DNA of 64,000 nt, taken from the NCBI GenBank assembly GCA_040882845.1, contig JBBEAM010000016.1, forward strand, positions 124,001 to 188,000. The letters run 5' to 3'. This document shows positions 8,350-16,816 of the stretch, piece after piece. Every line of letters begins with the position of its first letter. Within the stretch, counting starts at the first letter, position 1. The stretch is from JBBEAM01 sp040882845. Its GTDB lineage: Bacteria > Pseudomonadota > Alphaproteobacteria > Kiloniellales > DSM-21159. A program made the translations under genes and the position numbers. Under the pieces are notes generated by a model that was not told the origin of the DNA, ran no database searches, and worked only from the letters and a program-made list of their open reading frames with translations.

Positions 8350-8712
8350 ATGGAGAAATCAGACGCCCTTGCCGCCCTGGCGGCGCTCGCCCAGGACTCC
8401 CGGATCGACGTCTTCCGCCTGCTGGTGCAGGCCGGGAGCGAAGGCCGGCCGGTCGGGCGGATCGCGGAGCAGCTGCAGCTGCCCTCGGCGACGCTGTCCT
8501 TCCATCTCAACCAGCTCAGGCAGGCCGGTCTGGTGTCCTACCGCCGCGAGGGCCGCTCGCTGATCTACTCGGCCGACTTCGCGGCGATGAACGCCCTGAT
8601 GGCCTATCTCACCGAGAACTGCTGCGGCGGCGCGGCGGCCGAGTGCGGGGTCGCCCTGCCCGGCTGCGCCCCGGAGTCCCAGGCGCCCCGCAAGGCCGGA
8701 GGCCGCGCATGA
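8350..8712 (+). CDS. arsR: Arsenic-responsive repressor ArsR
   Basis: Protein of 120 residues with the ArsR winged helix: LAQDSRIDVFRLLVQAG, recognition helix region LPSATLSFHLNQLRQAGL, and wing YRREGRSLIYSAD. The C-terminal Cys pair ENCCGG (residues 91-92) followed by a third Cys at 99 matches the C-terminal As(III) site known from Acidithiobacillus ArsR rather than the E. coli type helix site. It should release its operator on binding arsenite. ATG 8350 is followed by acr3 with a four-base ATGA overlap. It is closely similar in layout to the ArsR at 25735-26076 (same length to the Cys pair), suggesting duplication or a shared source. Confidence 0.93.
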   Translation: MEKSDALAALAALAQDSRIDVFRLLVQAGSEGRPVGRIAEQLQLPSATLSFHLNQLRQAGLVSYRREGRSLIYSADFAAMNALMAYLTENCCGGAAAECGVALPGCAPESQAPRKAGGRA

Positions 8713-9803
8713 GCGGCGCGGCGGAAAGCCTTGCGCCGCCGGCCGGCATCGGCGTTTTCGAAAAGTGGCTGTCGCTCTGGGTCGCGCTCTGCATCGCCGC
8801 CGGCCTGACGCTCGGCAACCTGATCCCGGGCGCTTTCGAGCTGCTCGCCTCCTGGGAGTACGCCTCGGTCAACCTGGTGGTGGCGGTGCTGATCTGGGCG
8901 ATGGTCTACCCGATGATGGTGGCGGTCGACTTCGCCAGCCTCAGCCATATCGGCGACCGACCCAAGGGGCTGATCCTGACCCTGGCGGTGAACTGGCTGA
9001 TCAAGCCCTTCACCATGGCCGCGCTCGCCGTCTTCTTCTTCGAAATCGTCTTCGCGGACCTGATCGCCCCGGCCGACGCCCAGCAGTACATCGCCGGACT
9101 GATTCTGCTCGGCGCGGCGCCCTGCACCGCCATGGTCTTCGTCTGGTCGCAGCTGACCCGCGGCGACGCCACCTACACCCTGGTGCAGGTCTCGGTGAAC
9201 GACGTGATCATGATCTTCGCCTTCGCGCCGATCGTCGCCCTGCTGCTCGGCGTGACCGAGATCTCGGTGCCCTGGGAGACCCTGCTGCTCTCGGTGGCGC
9301 TCTATATCGTGATCCCGCTCTTCGCCGGGGCCTTGACCCGGCGCGCGCTGGCCGCCCGCACCGCGCGGCTGGAGGCCGCCGAGCAGGCCGTCGCCCGCTT
9401 CACCGCGGCGGTGAAACCCCTTTCGGTACTCGGCCTGCTGGCCACGGTCGTGCTGCTGTTCGGCTTTCAGGGCCGGATCATTCTCGATCAGCCGCTGCTG
9501 ATCGCCCTGATCGCCGTGCCGCTGCTGATCCAGTCCTACGGCATTTTCTTTCTTGCCTATGCGGCTGCCTGGGCCTGGCGCGTGCCCTTCAACGTCGCGG
9601 CGCCCTGTGCCCTGATCGGCACCTCCAACTTCTTCGAACTCGCCGTCGCCGTCGCCATCAGCCTGTTCGGCCTGCAGTCCGGCGCGGCGCTGGCCACCGT
9701 GGTCGGCGTCCTGGTCGAGGTTCCAGTGATGCTCTCGCTGGTCGCCTTCGCCAACCGGACGCGGCACCGCTTTCCCGAAACAGAGGAGAAGGCCGCAGGA
9801 TGA
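8709..9803 (+). CDS. acr3: Arsenite efflux permease, Acr3 family
   Basis: Integral membrane protein of 364 residues with about ten hydrophobic helices. It has the Acr3 hallmark segment GAAPCTAMVFVWSQLTRGD with the conserved Cys needed for arsenite transport, then VQVSVNDVIMIFAFAP, and the late helix block ALIGTSNFFELAVAVAISLFG. It moves arsenite out of the cell using the proton motive force. The start ATG 8709 overlaps the arsR stop and its own stop overlaps the arsH start, so the three genes form a tightly coupled operon. Confidence 0.95.
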   Translation: MSGAAESLAPPAGIGVFEKWLSLWVALCIAAGLTLGNLIPGAFELLASWEYASVNLVVAVLIWAMVYPMMVAVDFASLSHIGDRPKGLILTLAVNWLIKPFTMAALAVFFFEIVFADLIAPADAQQYIAGLILLGAAPCTAMVFVWSQLTRGDATYTLVQVSVNDVIMIFAFAPIVALLLGVTEISVPWETLLLSVALYIVIPLFAGALTRRALAARTARLEAAEQAVARFTAAVKPLSVLGLLATVVLLFGFQGRIILDQPLLIALIAVPLLIQSYGIFFLAYAAAWAWRVPFNVAAPCALIGTSNFFELAVAVAISLFGLQSGAALATVVGVLVEVPVMLSLVAFANRTRHRFPETEEKAAG

Positions 9804-10531
9804 CCCAGCAGCCCGCGCCCATCGACCACCTGCCGAACATCGATCCCGCGCGCCTGCAGCCGATCGATGCCGAGGCCCTCGCCAGGCCAGATGCGCCGCG
9901 CCATCCGCCACGCATCCTCCTGCTCTATGGATCGCTGCGCGAACGCTCCTTTTCCCGCTTCGCGGCCGAGGAGGCAGGGCGGCTGCTGCGCTGGTTCGGC
10001 GCGGAAACGCGCTTCTTCGACCCGACCGGCCTGCCGCTGCCCGATTCCTGCGGCCCGGAGCATCCGAAGGTGGCCGAGCTGCGGGAGCTGGCGGCCTGGT
10101 CGGAGGGCATGGTCTGGTCGACGCCGGAACGCCACGGCGCCATGAGCGGACTCATGAAAGCCCAGATCGACTGGATTCCGCTGTCGCTCGGCGGGGTGCG
10201 CCCGACCCAGGGCAAGACCCTCGCGGTGATGCAGGTCTGCGGCGGCTCGCAGAGCTTCAACGCGGTCAATCAGCTGCGCGTCCTCGGCCGCTGGATGCGC
10301 ATGGTGACGATCCCGAACCAGTCCTCCGTCGCCAAGGCCTTCAACGAGTTCGACGAAGCGGGGCGCATGAAGCCCTCGCCCTACTACAACCGCATCGTCG
10401 ATGTGATGGAGGAGCTGATCAAGTTCACCTATCTGACGCGGGGGCGCTCGGCGACCCTGACGGATCGCTATTCCGAGCGGGTGGAAAGCGCCGCGCAGGT
10501 CTCCAGGCGGGTCAATCAGACCGCCATCTGA
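9800..10531 (+). CDS. arsH: NADPH-dependent FMN oxidoreductase ArsH
   Basis: Flavoprotein of 243 residues. Flavodoxin-like motifs are present: the FMN phosphate loop LLLYGSLRERSFSRFAAEE, then WSTPERHGAMSGLMKAQIDW and MQVCGGSQSFN. ArsH oxidises trivalent organoarsenicals such as methylarsenite to the less toxic pentavalent forms. The start overlaps the acr3 stop (ATGA). It is the last gene before the island junction 25 bases downstream; the reading frame is intact, so the insertion did not damage it. Confidence 0.95.
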   Translation: MTQQPAPIDHLPNIDPARLQPIDAEALARPDAPRHPPRILLLYGSLRERSFSRFAAEEAGRLLRWFGAETRFFDPTGLPLPDSCGPEHPKVAELRELAAWSEGMVWSTPERHGAMSGLMKAQIDWIPLSLGGVRPTQGKTLAVMQVCGGSQSFNAVNQLRVLGRWMRMVTIPNQSSVAKAFNEFDEAGRMKPSPYYNRIVDVMEELIKFTYLTRGRSATLTDRYSERVESAAQVSRRVNQTAI

Positions 10532-10556
10532 AAAAACGGCGTCCCGGCGGCAAGGC

Positions 10557-10576
10557 GATTGGTTGGGGCGGCAGGA
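10557..10576. repeat. Left attachment repeat (displaced tRNA-Gln 3' end)
   Basis: The 20 bases GATTGGTTGGGGCGGCAGGA are identical to 24542-24561. They correspond to the CCA end, discriminator, 3' acceptor strand and part of the T arm of tRNA-Gln on the minus strand. Identity stops exactly at both sides, marking the crossover region. Confidence 0.88.
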
Positions 10577-10650
10577 CCCCAAACCACACCCTGGAATCAC
10601 CAATTCGGATCAAAAAGTTAGGGATTTATAGAGGGTTATGGTCTAGAGTG

Positions 10651-10681
10651 CTGTACTAGTCACTGTACTAGACTGTACTAG
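10651..10681. repeat. Left-end triple CTGTACTAG boxes (probable integrase arm sites)
   Basis: Three exact copies of CTGTACTAG begin at 10651, 10663 and 10673. Three more lie at the other end (24460-24494). Placement just inside each attachment repeat is what is expected of arm-type binding sites for a tyrosine integrase with an N-terminal DNA-binding domain, or of excisionase sites. The boxes precede the integrase start by about 20 bases, so they may also serve as its operator. Confidence 0.7.
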
Positions 10682-10701
10682 ATTTGAGGATCGGAAAGCC
10701 C

Positions 10702-12429
10702 ATGCCTGACACCCGCTATCTGAAGCGACGCGGTGGCCGTTGGTGGTTCCAAATCGCTGTGCCCGCGAACCTAAGATCGAAGGTCGGCAAGGCGGTGATC
10801 GCCAAGCCGCTCGACACGTCGGACATACGAACAGCGCAAAACGCGCGATGGGAACACGTGGCGTCTTGGAAGGCTGCGTTCCGTAAGGCGCTCGACGGCG
10901 AAGGCTTGACCGCCGAAGAAATCGAGGCTGAAGCGCAAACCGAATTTCGCCGCTTAGCGGCCAACATGGTTGTGGAACCGAATGCCTATCACGAACAGGC
11001 GGCGGGCCGGACAGGTGATCCCGTAAGGCTAGCGTTGTCGGAATGGATTCACGACTACCAAGCGGACCTGAAGGACGGCGATTACTCGCGCGTAGAGCAG
11101 CAAGTTGCAGAGGTCATCCAGAGAACGGGTTCGGAGCTGGACAAGGAAGCCCGAAATCAACTCGCGCAGTCACTCATGCGTTCACACGTCGCGGCCTTTG
11201 CTGACGCCATCGCCGTGCGCGAAGGCCAGGAGCCGTCGCCAGTCCGCGCACTCAACACGGCGCGAAATACGGTCGGGCGCGTCCGGACAAGGCGAGGCCA
11301 GGGCATGGCCGTTTCAGAAGCTGCAAAGCAGTTCGTCGCAGAGAAGATGCGTGATCCCGAGTCATCCTGGACGGCGCAGACCCGGAAGCAATCAGAGGCC
11401 GTCTACCGGCTCTTTGCCGATCACGTTGGCGACTCCCCGGTCGCTTCCATCACGCGCGATGATGCGATCAGCTTCCGCTCGACCGTCGCGCGGCTGCATC
11501 CGGATTGGGCTCGACGCCCTAGCGCGAAAGGCTTGCCGCTGTCCGATCTTCTCAAAGCGTATGGAGTGGCCGAAGACGAACGCGGCCTGAGTGCCAGAAC
11601 CTTGGAACGCTATACATCCGCCCTGGCTGGCCTGTTCAACTGGCTACGTGATCGGGGGCTGTATGAAGGCGACAACCCATTCTCCCGGCTTGGCACCACC
11701 AGGAACAGTGCAAAGCGGCTACGGAAGGAACGCACGAAGTATCTTCCCTTCAACGCTGAAGAGCTAACGGCGCTATTCCATGCTCCCTTGCTCACGAAAA
11801 CCAAGCGCGCAGACCGGGTAGCTCCGAAGAAGCACGATGCGCATACAGCGCTCATGTGGATGCCATTGATTGGCCTCTTCACCGGCATGCGCTCGGAAGA
11901 AATCGCGCAGCTTCGCCCGCTCGACGTTCGCGAGGAAAACGGTGTGGCATTCTTTCTTGTTGCCGAGGAAGGCGACGGCCAGCACGTAAAGTCGGCGGCA
12001 GCTTACAGGCGTATTCCGCTGCATTCGCAACTGATCAAGTGTGGATTCAAGGAATATTTGGCAGCGGTCCGCAAGCAAGGCCATGACTACCTCTTTCCTG
12101 GCCTCAAACCCGGTGGTCCTGACGGCAAGAGAAACTGGTACTTTACCCGAGCGTTTACAGCTTACCGGAGAAGTGTAAAGGTTGAACGGCTGGATCAACA
12201 GACAGGCCGCAACCGCGTCGGGTTTCACAGTTTCCGCGCGACCGTAGCGACGGCACTTGAGAATGCGGGGATTCCGGAATCTGAGGCTGTGCAGGTTTTA
12301 GGCCATGAGAAAATGAGCATGAGCTACGGCCTATATTCCGGTGGCCTGAATTTGAAAGGTCTGCGCCGTGTGGTCGAGAAGATCAAATATCCAGAGCTAG
12401 ATTTATCGCACTTGTATATTTCTGACTAG
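10702..12429 (+). CDS. int: Tyrosine recombinase / island integrase
   Basis: About 575 residues. The N terminus RYLKRRGGRWWFQIAVPANL is the DUF6538-type segment found in many alphaproteobacterial integrases; a SAM-like core-binding domain covers roughly 200-330. The catalytic domain shows the first Arg in GLFTGMRSEEIAQLRPLDV, the HxxR box in GFHSFRATVATALENAG, the late His in VLGHEKMSMSYGLYSGG and the nucleophile Tyr in SYGLYS. It should catalyse site-specific integration into and excision from tRNA-Gln. I chose ATG 10702; a TTG 18 bases upstream shares the frame. It lies 125 bases from the left repeat, the usual position. Two small genes follow after 10 and then 15 bases and may be cotranscribed. 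Confidence 0.94.
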   Translation: MPDTRYLKRRGGRWWFQIAVPANLRSKVGKAVIAKPLDTSDIRTAQNARWEHVASWKAAFRKALDGEGLTAEEIEAEAQTEFRRLAANMVVEPNAYHEQAAGRTGDPVRLALSEWIHDYQADLKDGDYSRVEQQVAEVIQRTGSELDKEARNQLAQSLMRSHVAAFADAIAVREGQEPSPVRALNTARNTVGRVRTRRGQGMAVSEAAKQFVAEKMRDPESSWTAQTRKQSEAVYRLFADHVGDSPVASITRDDAISFRSTVARLHPDWARRPSAKGLPLSDLLKAYGVAEDERGLSARTLERYTSALAGLFNWLRDRGLYEGDNPFSRLGTTRNSAKRLRKERTKYLPFNAEELTALFHAPLLTKTKRADRVAPKKHDAHTALMWMPLIGLFTGMRSEEIAQLRPLDVREENGVAFFLVAEEGDGQHVKSAAAYRRIPLHSQLIKCGFKEYLAAVRKQGHDYLFPGLKPGGPDGKRNWYFTRAFTAYRRSVKVERLDQQTGRNRVGFHSFRATVATALENAGIPESEAVQVLGHEKMSMSYGLYSGGLNLKGLRRVVEKIKYPELDLSHLYISD

Positions 12430-12439
12430 GGAGGGGATA

Positions 12440-12994
12440 GTGTCCAAAAACTCAATTCGGCATATCGAGAGAGCCTCGTTTCTGATCGGAGAGCCTGATT
12501 CTGGGAAAAGCGATCAACTCCGTAGTATGTTCCGGGATTGGCGACTTGGGAACAGAGGCAATATCCCAAAGCCTGGGAACTTGGCCAACACCTATCCATT
12601 AAGCAGTGAAAGGTGGTTGTATCTTCGCATGACTTCGCCTCATGAGAGGGGTGAAACGCTAAAGACTTTTTTAGGAAAATGTGAAAAGGAAATGCAGAGA
12701 TACAAAGAAAGATCATGGCGCTGGAATCTTGCTTGCCCACTTCAGCCGAATGCGGAAAATGAAATGCCAGATTCAGTCACAACAATATCAAAGTTTATTA
12801 CGCACTTTGACCCGGAGCGCGTAAGAGCCGTGCTTTTCCATCCGGACTGGCAAGGAAACACCATGGAACAAGAGGCGCTTTTTAGCTTGATGAACAAAAT
12901 TCAGGCTCTGCCTCGGACAGAGGTCATCTTAACAGATGCACGGTCACGAGAGGGTAACGGCCTCATTTACGCTGACTTCTTCGATTTCACCTAG
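12440..12994 (+). CDS. Unknown P-loop protein beside the integrase
   Basis: A 184-residue protein I do not recognise. It starts at GTG 12440 with GGGAGGGG as ribosome site, 10 bases after the integrase. Residues 17-24 (GEPDSGKS) form a canonical Walker A motif, preceded by a hydrophobic strand (ASFLI). A candidate Walker B strand is RAVLFHPDW near residue 130, and a late strand TEVILTDARS near residue 162. The short size and early P-loop suggest a small NTPase or nucleoside kinase-like domain. Codon use is less GC-biased than the host. The location, directly between integrase and cargo, is where satellites and prophages commonly keep accessory or defence genes; the function is not shown by the sequence. 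Confidence 0.7.
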   Translation: MSKNSIRHIERASFLIGEPDSGKSDQLRSMFRDWRLGNRGNIPKPGNLANTYPLSSERWLYLRMTSPHERGETLKTFLGKCEKEMQRYKERSWRWNLACPLQPNAENEMPDSVTTISKFITHFDPERVRAVLFHPDWQGNTMEQEALFSLMNKIQALPRTEVILTDARSREGNGLIYADFFDFT

Positions 12995-13009
12995 CGCGCA
13001 GTGCCGAAT

Positions 13010-13243
13010 ATGACAGAGGAAATTCGATTTGGCATTTTGCTAGTTGGCGGTGTCCAGACGGTTGAAGAGCTTCAGGCTATCTTGCCGTCCTCTTGGAACT
13101 ATCATCATAAAGGTGTGGATGAGCGCGGTAGGCCGGTGGCTTACGTTGTTGCTGAGGCAACGAATGACGCGACGAAGGAAGCGCTTGAGCAAGAGCTTAA
13201 AGCCAAGCTTGCGGATCGGGATATGGATTGTTGGGAATGGTGA
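13010..13243 (+). CDS. Small unknown protein, probable partner of the P-loop gene
   Basis: A 77-residue soluble protein (80 if the GTG at 13001 is used). It begins MTEEIRFGILLVGGVQTVEE and ends in an acidic, Trp-rich tail (DRDMDCWEW). No family is recognised. It follows the P-loop gene by 6-15 bases on the same strand, so the two are likely cotranscribed. Neither start has a clear ribosome site, which fits translational coupling. Confidence 0.55.
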   Translation: MTEEIRFGILLVGGVQTVEELQAILPSSWNYHHKGVDERGRPVAYVVAEATNDATKEALEQELKAKLADRDMDCWEW

Positions 13244-13275
13244 ACGCATCTAACTGCCGGTGCGTATCACTGCAC

Positions 13276-13614
13276 ATGCGCTTTACCTTGCCCGCTTTCA
13301 TCGCCACCATAGCCCTGCCTTTTGTCGCCATCGCTACGCCCGTCCAGGCTGCCGATTGCTACTCGTGGCAGCTTATGACGTGCGGGCAGCCTGAGACACG
13401 GGCTGTTCTCGATGAACAACGGAACGTCAACGGCTATCTGGCTCCTCAAAGCAACGGCTCGCTTCGCATCCTCGGGAGGGATCGGCAGGTGCGAGGGTAT
13501 ATTGAAGGCGGGAGAATCCTTGGCAGAGACCGCAGGGTGCGTGGCTACGTCGAGCCGCAGGGTTCGCTGATCATCGAAGGCTTGCCACGTCGTTACAGCC
13601 CCACACTGGACTAG
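13276..13614 (+). CDS. Small secreted protein with internal repeat
   Basis: Protein of 112 residues. Residues 1-25 (MRFTLPAFIATIALPFVAIA then TPVQA) are a Sec signal peptide with an AxA-like cleavage site. The mature part contains two copies of a 13-residue unit, ILGRDRQVRGYIE and ILGRDRRVRGYVE, separated by GGR. Two Cys (ADCYSWQLMTCG) may form a disulfide. Similar short periplasmic proteins with repeated GRD.RGY units occur in alphaproteobacteria without known function. ATG 13276 was chosen because the signal peptide begins there; an upstream frame extension overlaps the previous gene. Confidence 0.6.
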   Translation: MRFTLPAFIATIALPFVAIATPVQAADCYSWQLMTCGQPETRAVLDEQRNVNGYLAPQSNGSLRILGRDRQVRGYIEGGRILGRDRRVRGYVEPQGSLIIEGLPRRYSPTLD

Positions 13615-13767
13615 GAAGCCGAATCACTTCCAACGAGGTTCTACTACTAGGCTACCAGGCAGACGTGAGCGGTTGTTGCCTCACCCTTATCAGTACGAAC
13701 CCCGGTAGGTCGAATCCACGTGTGTCAATGTTGGCTCCGCTAGAGCTCAACATGCCGCCGTAGCTAT

Positions 13768-14217
13768 CTATGTAGGTGAAAGACAATTCTCCCGGAACTC
13801 TCTCAGTTTATCAGCCGCATGGTTTAATGAGAATATTGCCTTAGTTTTTGTACTTTTCGAATACATGGAAAGAGAATTAGATGCAAGAATCTCATCTATA
13901 AAATTATCAATAAACGTCGAAATATCAAGAAGCGACATTGAAAACACCTCTCCGCCGTCGAAACGATAATTGATGCGCTCTCTTTCATCCACATATTCGC
14001 CCTCTAGAGCGCCTCCGATATGCCAACGAACAATACCGCGTCCAGAAGTTCCCTCAAAGCAGGAGAATTCTAAATATACTTCATTTTCTTCTTGTATATA
14101 ATCTCTAGACAACAGTTTAGACGAGTGACGATCCCAACCATTAGTTGATGCATAAGCGAATACTGAAGGAAATGTAAATCCGAGGAAAATTGCGAAAAAT
14201 ACAACAAACCTATACAT
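13768..14217 (-). CDS. Small exported protein, AT-rich cargo gene
   Basis: Protein of 149 residues, unrecognised. The N terminus MYRFVVFFAIFLGFTFPSVF, then AYAST, is a signal peptide. The mature part has DRHSSKLLSRDYI, two Cys far apart and a helical C terminus (NHAADKLREFRENCLS). GAGGT lies 7 bases before the ATG. Base composition is markedly AT-rich, with AGA and ATA codons rarely used by the flanking chromosome, indicating recent acquisition. It points opposite to its neighbours and is a self-standing cargo gene. Confidence 0.65.
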   Translation of the reverse strand: MYRFVVFFAIFLGFTFPSVFAYASTNGWDRHSSKLLSRDYIQEENEVYLEFSCFEGTSGRGIVRWHIGGALEGEYVDERERINYRFDGGEVFSMSLLDISTFIDNFIDEILASNSLSMYSKSTKTKAIFSLNHAADKLREFRENCLSPT

Positions 14218-14652
14218 ACTGCGTACCTCGCGTCTGACTTTCCAAACTCAACCACACATAAGTGACGAACCCTAAAATTAGGTTAATTGGCGCTCTTGTA
14301 TGCCTCCGGTGGTCAAGGGTTCTGGTGGTCGCAATCACCCCGCCGATCTGACTTTATTCAGCTTGCCTGCGCACTTGATCACTAGCCCATACTCTTCGGT
14401 ACCCTGTCCAAAGAAAGTCGAATCCGGTACGGAGCTATGCAGCCGAAGACGTAGGCGTTGAGACTGCTTTCAGTCAACTGTTAACCTTCGTGCGAAGTGC
14501 ACATAATGCTAGCTTACCATGATGCCAGCGGCCCCGCCGCACCAAGATGCAACTGTTAGGAGGTGATTAAGGGCTACTTGATATTATCTACCTATAGCCG
14601 TTCGGCGGTAGTTAAACATCAAGCCATCACTAAACGCAGAAGGAGATCGAAT
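14218..14652. other. Gene-free stretch inside the island
   Basis: These 435 bases hold no supported gene. They separate two divergently oriented cargo genes, so promoters for both are expected. The composition changes from AT-rich to mixed along the stretch, suggesting joined fragments of different origin. No repeat or RNA gene was recognised. Confidence 0.4.
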
Positions 14653-14979
14653 TTGAGAAAGATGATCTTGGCCAGTATCCTCGCAGGTGCCTTTGTTAGT
14701 CCTACCGTAGCCAGCGAGTGGTACGTCGGAGGAAATCTCCACCGGTCGAACTTAGCGACTTGGTCTTCCGCCAGCGACCAGAACCGCCTGGCTACCTCCG
14801 CCGACTATACCACCGCCATGTTAGATGGTCGAAAGGATTGGGACTCCCTCGAAGAGGTCAAAGTCTGGGCTAAGCAACTTCAGGTCTGTATTGATGAAGT
14901 GGCTGCGGACAGGTCGTTGGGCTCCGTATCAACCTCTGAAGTAGCGGCCTCCTGCGCTATCGTGCTTGGCTGGCGGTAG
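14653..14979 (+). CDS. Small secreted protein, Rap1a/Ssp-like in layout
   Basis: Protein of 108 residues starting at TTG 14653, chosen because AGGAG lies 8 bases upstream and a signal peptide begins there (MRKMILASILAGAFVSPTVA). The mature part has two Cys (QVCIDEVAADRS and VAASCAIVLGWR) and a central region with DYTTAMLDGRKDW. The size, the single domain and the spacing of the Cys recall the Rap1a/Tai family of periplasmic immunity proteins, but the resemblance is weak and the call is tentative. Confidence 0.55.
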   Translation: MRKMILASILAGAFVSPTVASEWYVGGNLHRSNLATWSSASDQNRLATSADYTTAMLDGRKDWDSLEEVKVWAKQLQVCIDEVAADRSLGSVSTSEVAASCAIVLGWR

Positions 14980-15021
14980 AAATTTAGCTGAGCCGTTGTC
15001 CAACGCTACTTGCAGCTAGCC

Positions 15022-15339
15022 CTAGGCTGCCCTGGCTCGCTTCATAGCCTCTGCCATCGCCGCGTCCCGGACTCGGGGCCTGGGATTAACTCGGCGCAGC
15101 CGCCCATCTACCCATGGCTCGACGCCATTAAGCGCAGGTAGCGGACCAGCCAGTTCCTGCACGGACTGCACCCGCTCTATCTGATCGGGCAGCCAGCTTG
15201 GCTTGCCCCGGATCGCTTCAATGATCACACCGCTGTTGGTGCCGAGCCGAGCCGCCTGCCGAGCCGTCCAGGCCTCGGCACGTCGCCGGGATTCCATGCG
15301 GTCACGCTCAGTCCAGTGGAGCTTAGCTTCGCCACTCAT
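15022..15339 (-). CDS. Unknown small protein, last gene of the leftward island operon
   Basis: Protein of 105 residues, Arg-rich and basic (HWTERDRMESRRRAEAWTAR, later GRLRRVNPRPRVRD). No family recognised. Its ATG 15339 overlaps the stop of the preceding gene by four bases, so it is translationally coupled. Composition suggests nucleic-acid contact or a structural role in the terminase-like operon. Confidence 0.6.
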   Translation of the reverse strand: MSGEAKLHWTERDRMESRRRAEAWTARQAARLGTNSGVIIEAIRGKPSWLPDQIERVQSVQELAGPLPALNGVEPWVDGRLRRVNPRPRVRDAAMAEAMKRARAA

Positions 15340-15566
15340 GTCGAGGCATCCAAAACGTAGCCGCCAAGGGCCGTTGCCCTCACGTCGAAACCGGCGTTTT
15401 CGCAGGCGGACATAAACTCGAAATACTCGATCTCGCTGAGCCCCCGGCCATCGGCGAAGTGGTCGAAAGCGGCACGCCAACAGCGGTTTTCAGTATCGCG
15501 CTCGAAAAGGCCAGGCCTGCGGGAGAGCCACGCCCGCACGTCTTGATCGGTTATGGAATCAGGCAT
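15336..15566 (-). CDS. Unknown small protein in the leftward island operon
   Basis: Protein of 76 residues (starting MPDSITDQDVRAWLSRRPGL). It is acidic and probably helical (LSEIEYFEFMSACENAGFDV). It overlaps its upstream neighbour by 8 bases and its downstream neighbour by 4, the packing typical of phage-like operons. No function can be assigned. Confidence 0.6.
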   Translation of the reverse strand: MPDSITDQDVRAWLSRRPGLFERDTENRCWRAAFDHFADGRGLSEIEYFEFMSACENAGFDVRATALGGYVLDAST

Positions 15567-16494
15567 CGCCCCGCCCGATCACAGTGACGTTGTCAGGAAC
15601 AGGCCGACCGGGAAACTTCGCATCAAGCTGCTTTTCCCATGTTTCAGCGGACAGCGTTTTCTTTTCGGGATCGTCTTCGGCCTCAGCCGTCTTCGGTAGC
15701 TTGGATTTCATTATGCCAAGCCCGATTTTTTGATTCGCCGTGGTGCGCTTGCCTTCAGCTTCACCATTCGCCAGTTCGCCCTCGGCTGCCGCGATTTCGG
15801 TCATCGTAATGAACTCGGTAGCCTTCCCTAATTCCTCGGCAACGAGTGATTCGGCAACGTCCTTCTTTGAGAAGCGGACAAGCTTGCGGCTGTCCTTCGA
15901 CATCGCGTCCAGCCTATTCAGCGATGCCGCTGCAAGGGACGCATCCCCGGTCAGCACCGCAGTCCTCAAAGCATCCTCGACCGCCACCGGCCCGGCACTA
16001 GCGAGGTTTGCGGAGTAAGTAGCGCGCTTCGGATCAGCGAGAGTTCGGCGGCTCAGCAGTCCTACCGGATCGGTGAAACCCGCCTTCGTCGCCTCAAGTT
16101 TGCTGGAAATATCGCGGAGTTCTTGAACGAGTTTAACCCGCTCTTCGCTGCTGATCTTTCGGGCCTCGCGGGAAAATCGAGAGACTTCACGGTCGAGCAT
16201 AGTGCGGCGGCGGTTGTCGCCTAATTCGTCTCGTATCAAGTTGCCTTCGCGGGTCTTGCCAAGCTCCGCAAACTCGGCCTTCTTCTTCTGAGTGTGCTGT
16301 TCAATGGCACTGACAATGCTCTCCGAAAGCACTTTCAATCGGTCACGTTTTGCGGTCGCCTTAGCCGCCAACTTTTGCAGGTCTGCGATAGACGCGGGTG
16401 CGCCCTGTAGACTTGCTAGATCGAAGCTACCGGCGGACTTCGCCTGATTTCGGGCGTCAAGTCCGGCGCGGATTTTGTCGTTTGGAGTCGTCAT
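15559..16494 (-). CDS. Coiled-coil protein of unknown function in the leftward island operon
   Basis: Protein of 311 residues starting at ATG 16494 (MTTPNDKIRAGLDARNQ). Long heptad-like, Lys/Glu-rich stretches cover roughly residues 25-145 (such as KLAAKATAKRDRLKVLSESI and EERVKLVQELRDISSKLEAT), then an Ala/Leu-rich middle and a proline-bearing C terminus (KFPGRPVPDNV). The layout recalls phage scaffolding or minor virion proteins, but no signature proves this. GAGGA lies about 9 bases before the ATG. It belongs to the same strand and operon as the small-terminase-like gene. Confidence 0.65.
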   Translation of the reverse strand: MTTPNDKIRAGLDARNQAKSAGSFDLASLQGAPASIADLQKLAAKATAKRDRLKVLSESIVSAIEQHTQKKKAEFAELGKTREGNLIRDELGDNRRRTMLDREVSRFSREARKISSEERVKLVQELRDISSKLEATKAGFTDPVGLLSRRTLADPKRATYSANLASAGPVAVEDALRTAVLTGDASLAAASLNRLDAMSKDSRKLVRFSKKDVAESLVAEELGKATEFITMTEIAAAEGELANGEAEGKRTTANQKIGLGIMKSKLPKTAEAEDDPEKKTLSAETWEKQLDAKFPGRPVPDNVTVIGRGDA

Positions 16495-16816
16495 TTTTAC
16501 ATTCCTCATGCTTGCCACTGCTCGCGCGCAAATGGCGTTAAGACCCTGCCCTGATTGGCAGAATCACTATATCATCGTCATGTTTTGAATGGTCTTATCG
16601 ACCTTGCACCATCACACTTTTTGCTTCTTATCCCGTCCCGGCATCGCACCGGAAAGGGTGGTTTCAGGGCAAGAATCGCTCTCGCCGCTGAAACCGGAGA
16701 AATGATGATGTGTTCAGTATCTCAGAGAATCTGCGTATTGTCAAACCGGCGGCAGGTTTAAGAATCTGCAGAACTCCGCCACTCTTTATGTCGTCTTATT
16801 CACGGCTGATACTTTT
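16495..16816. other. Gap within the leftward operon
   Basis: No supported gene in these 322 bases. The sequence is relatively AT-rich between 16550 and 16830 and could hold an internal promoter for the coiled-coil gene, or the remains of a lost gene. No clear repeat or terminator was seen. Confidence 0.35.

Noticed and set aside
12426..12740. Minus-strand frame opposite the P-loop gene
   Set aside because: The plus-strand frame has a strong ribosome site, a Walker A motif and fits the operon with the integrase; the antisense frame has none of these.
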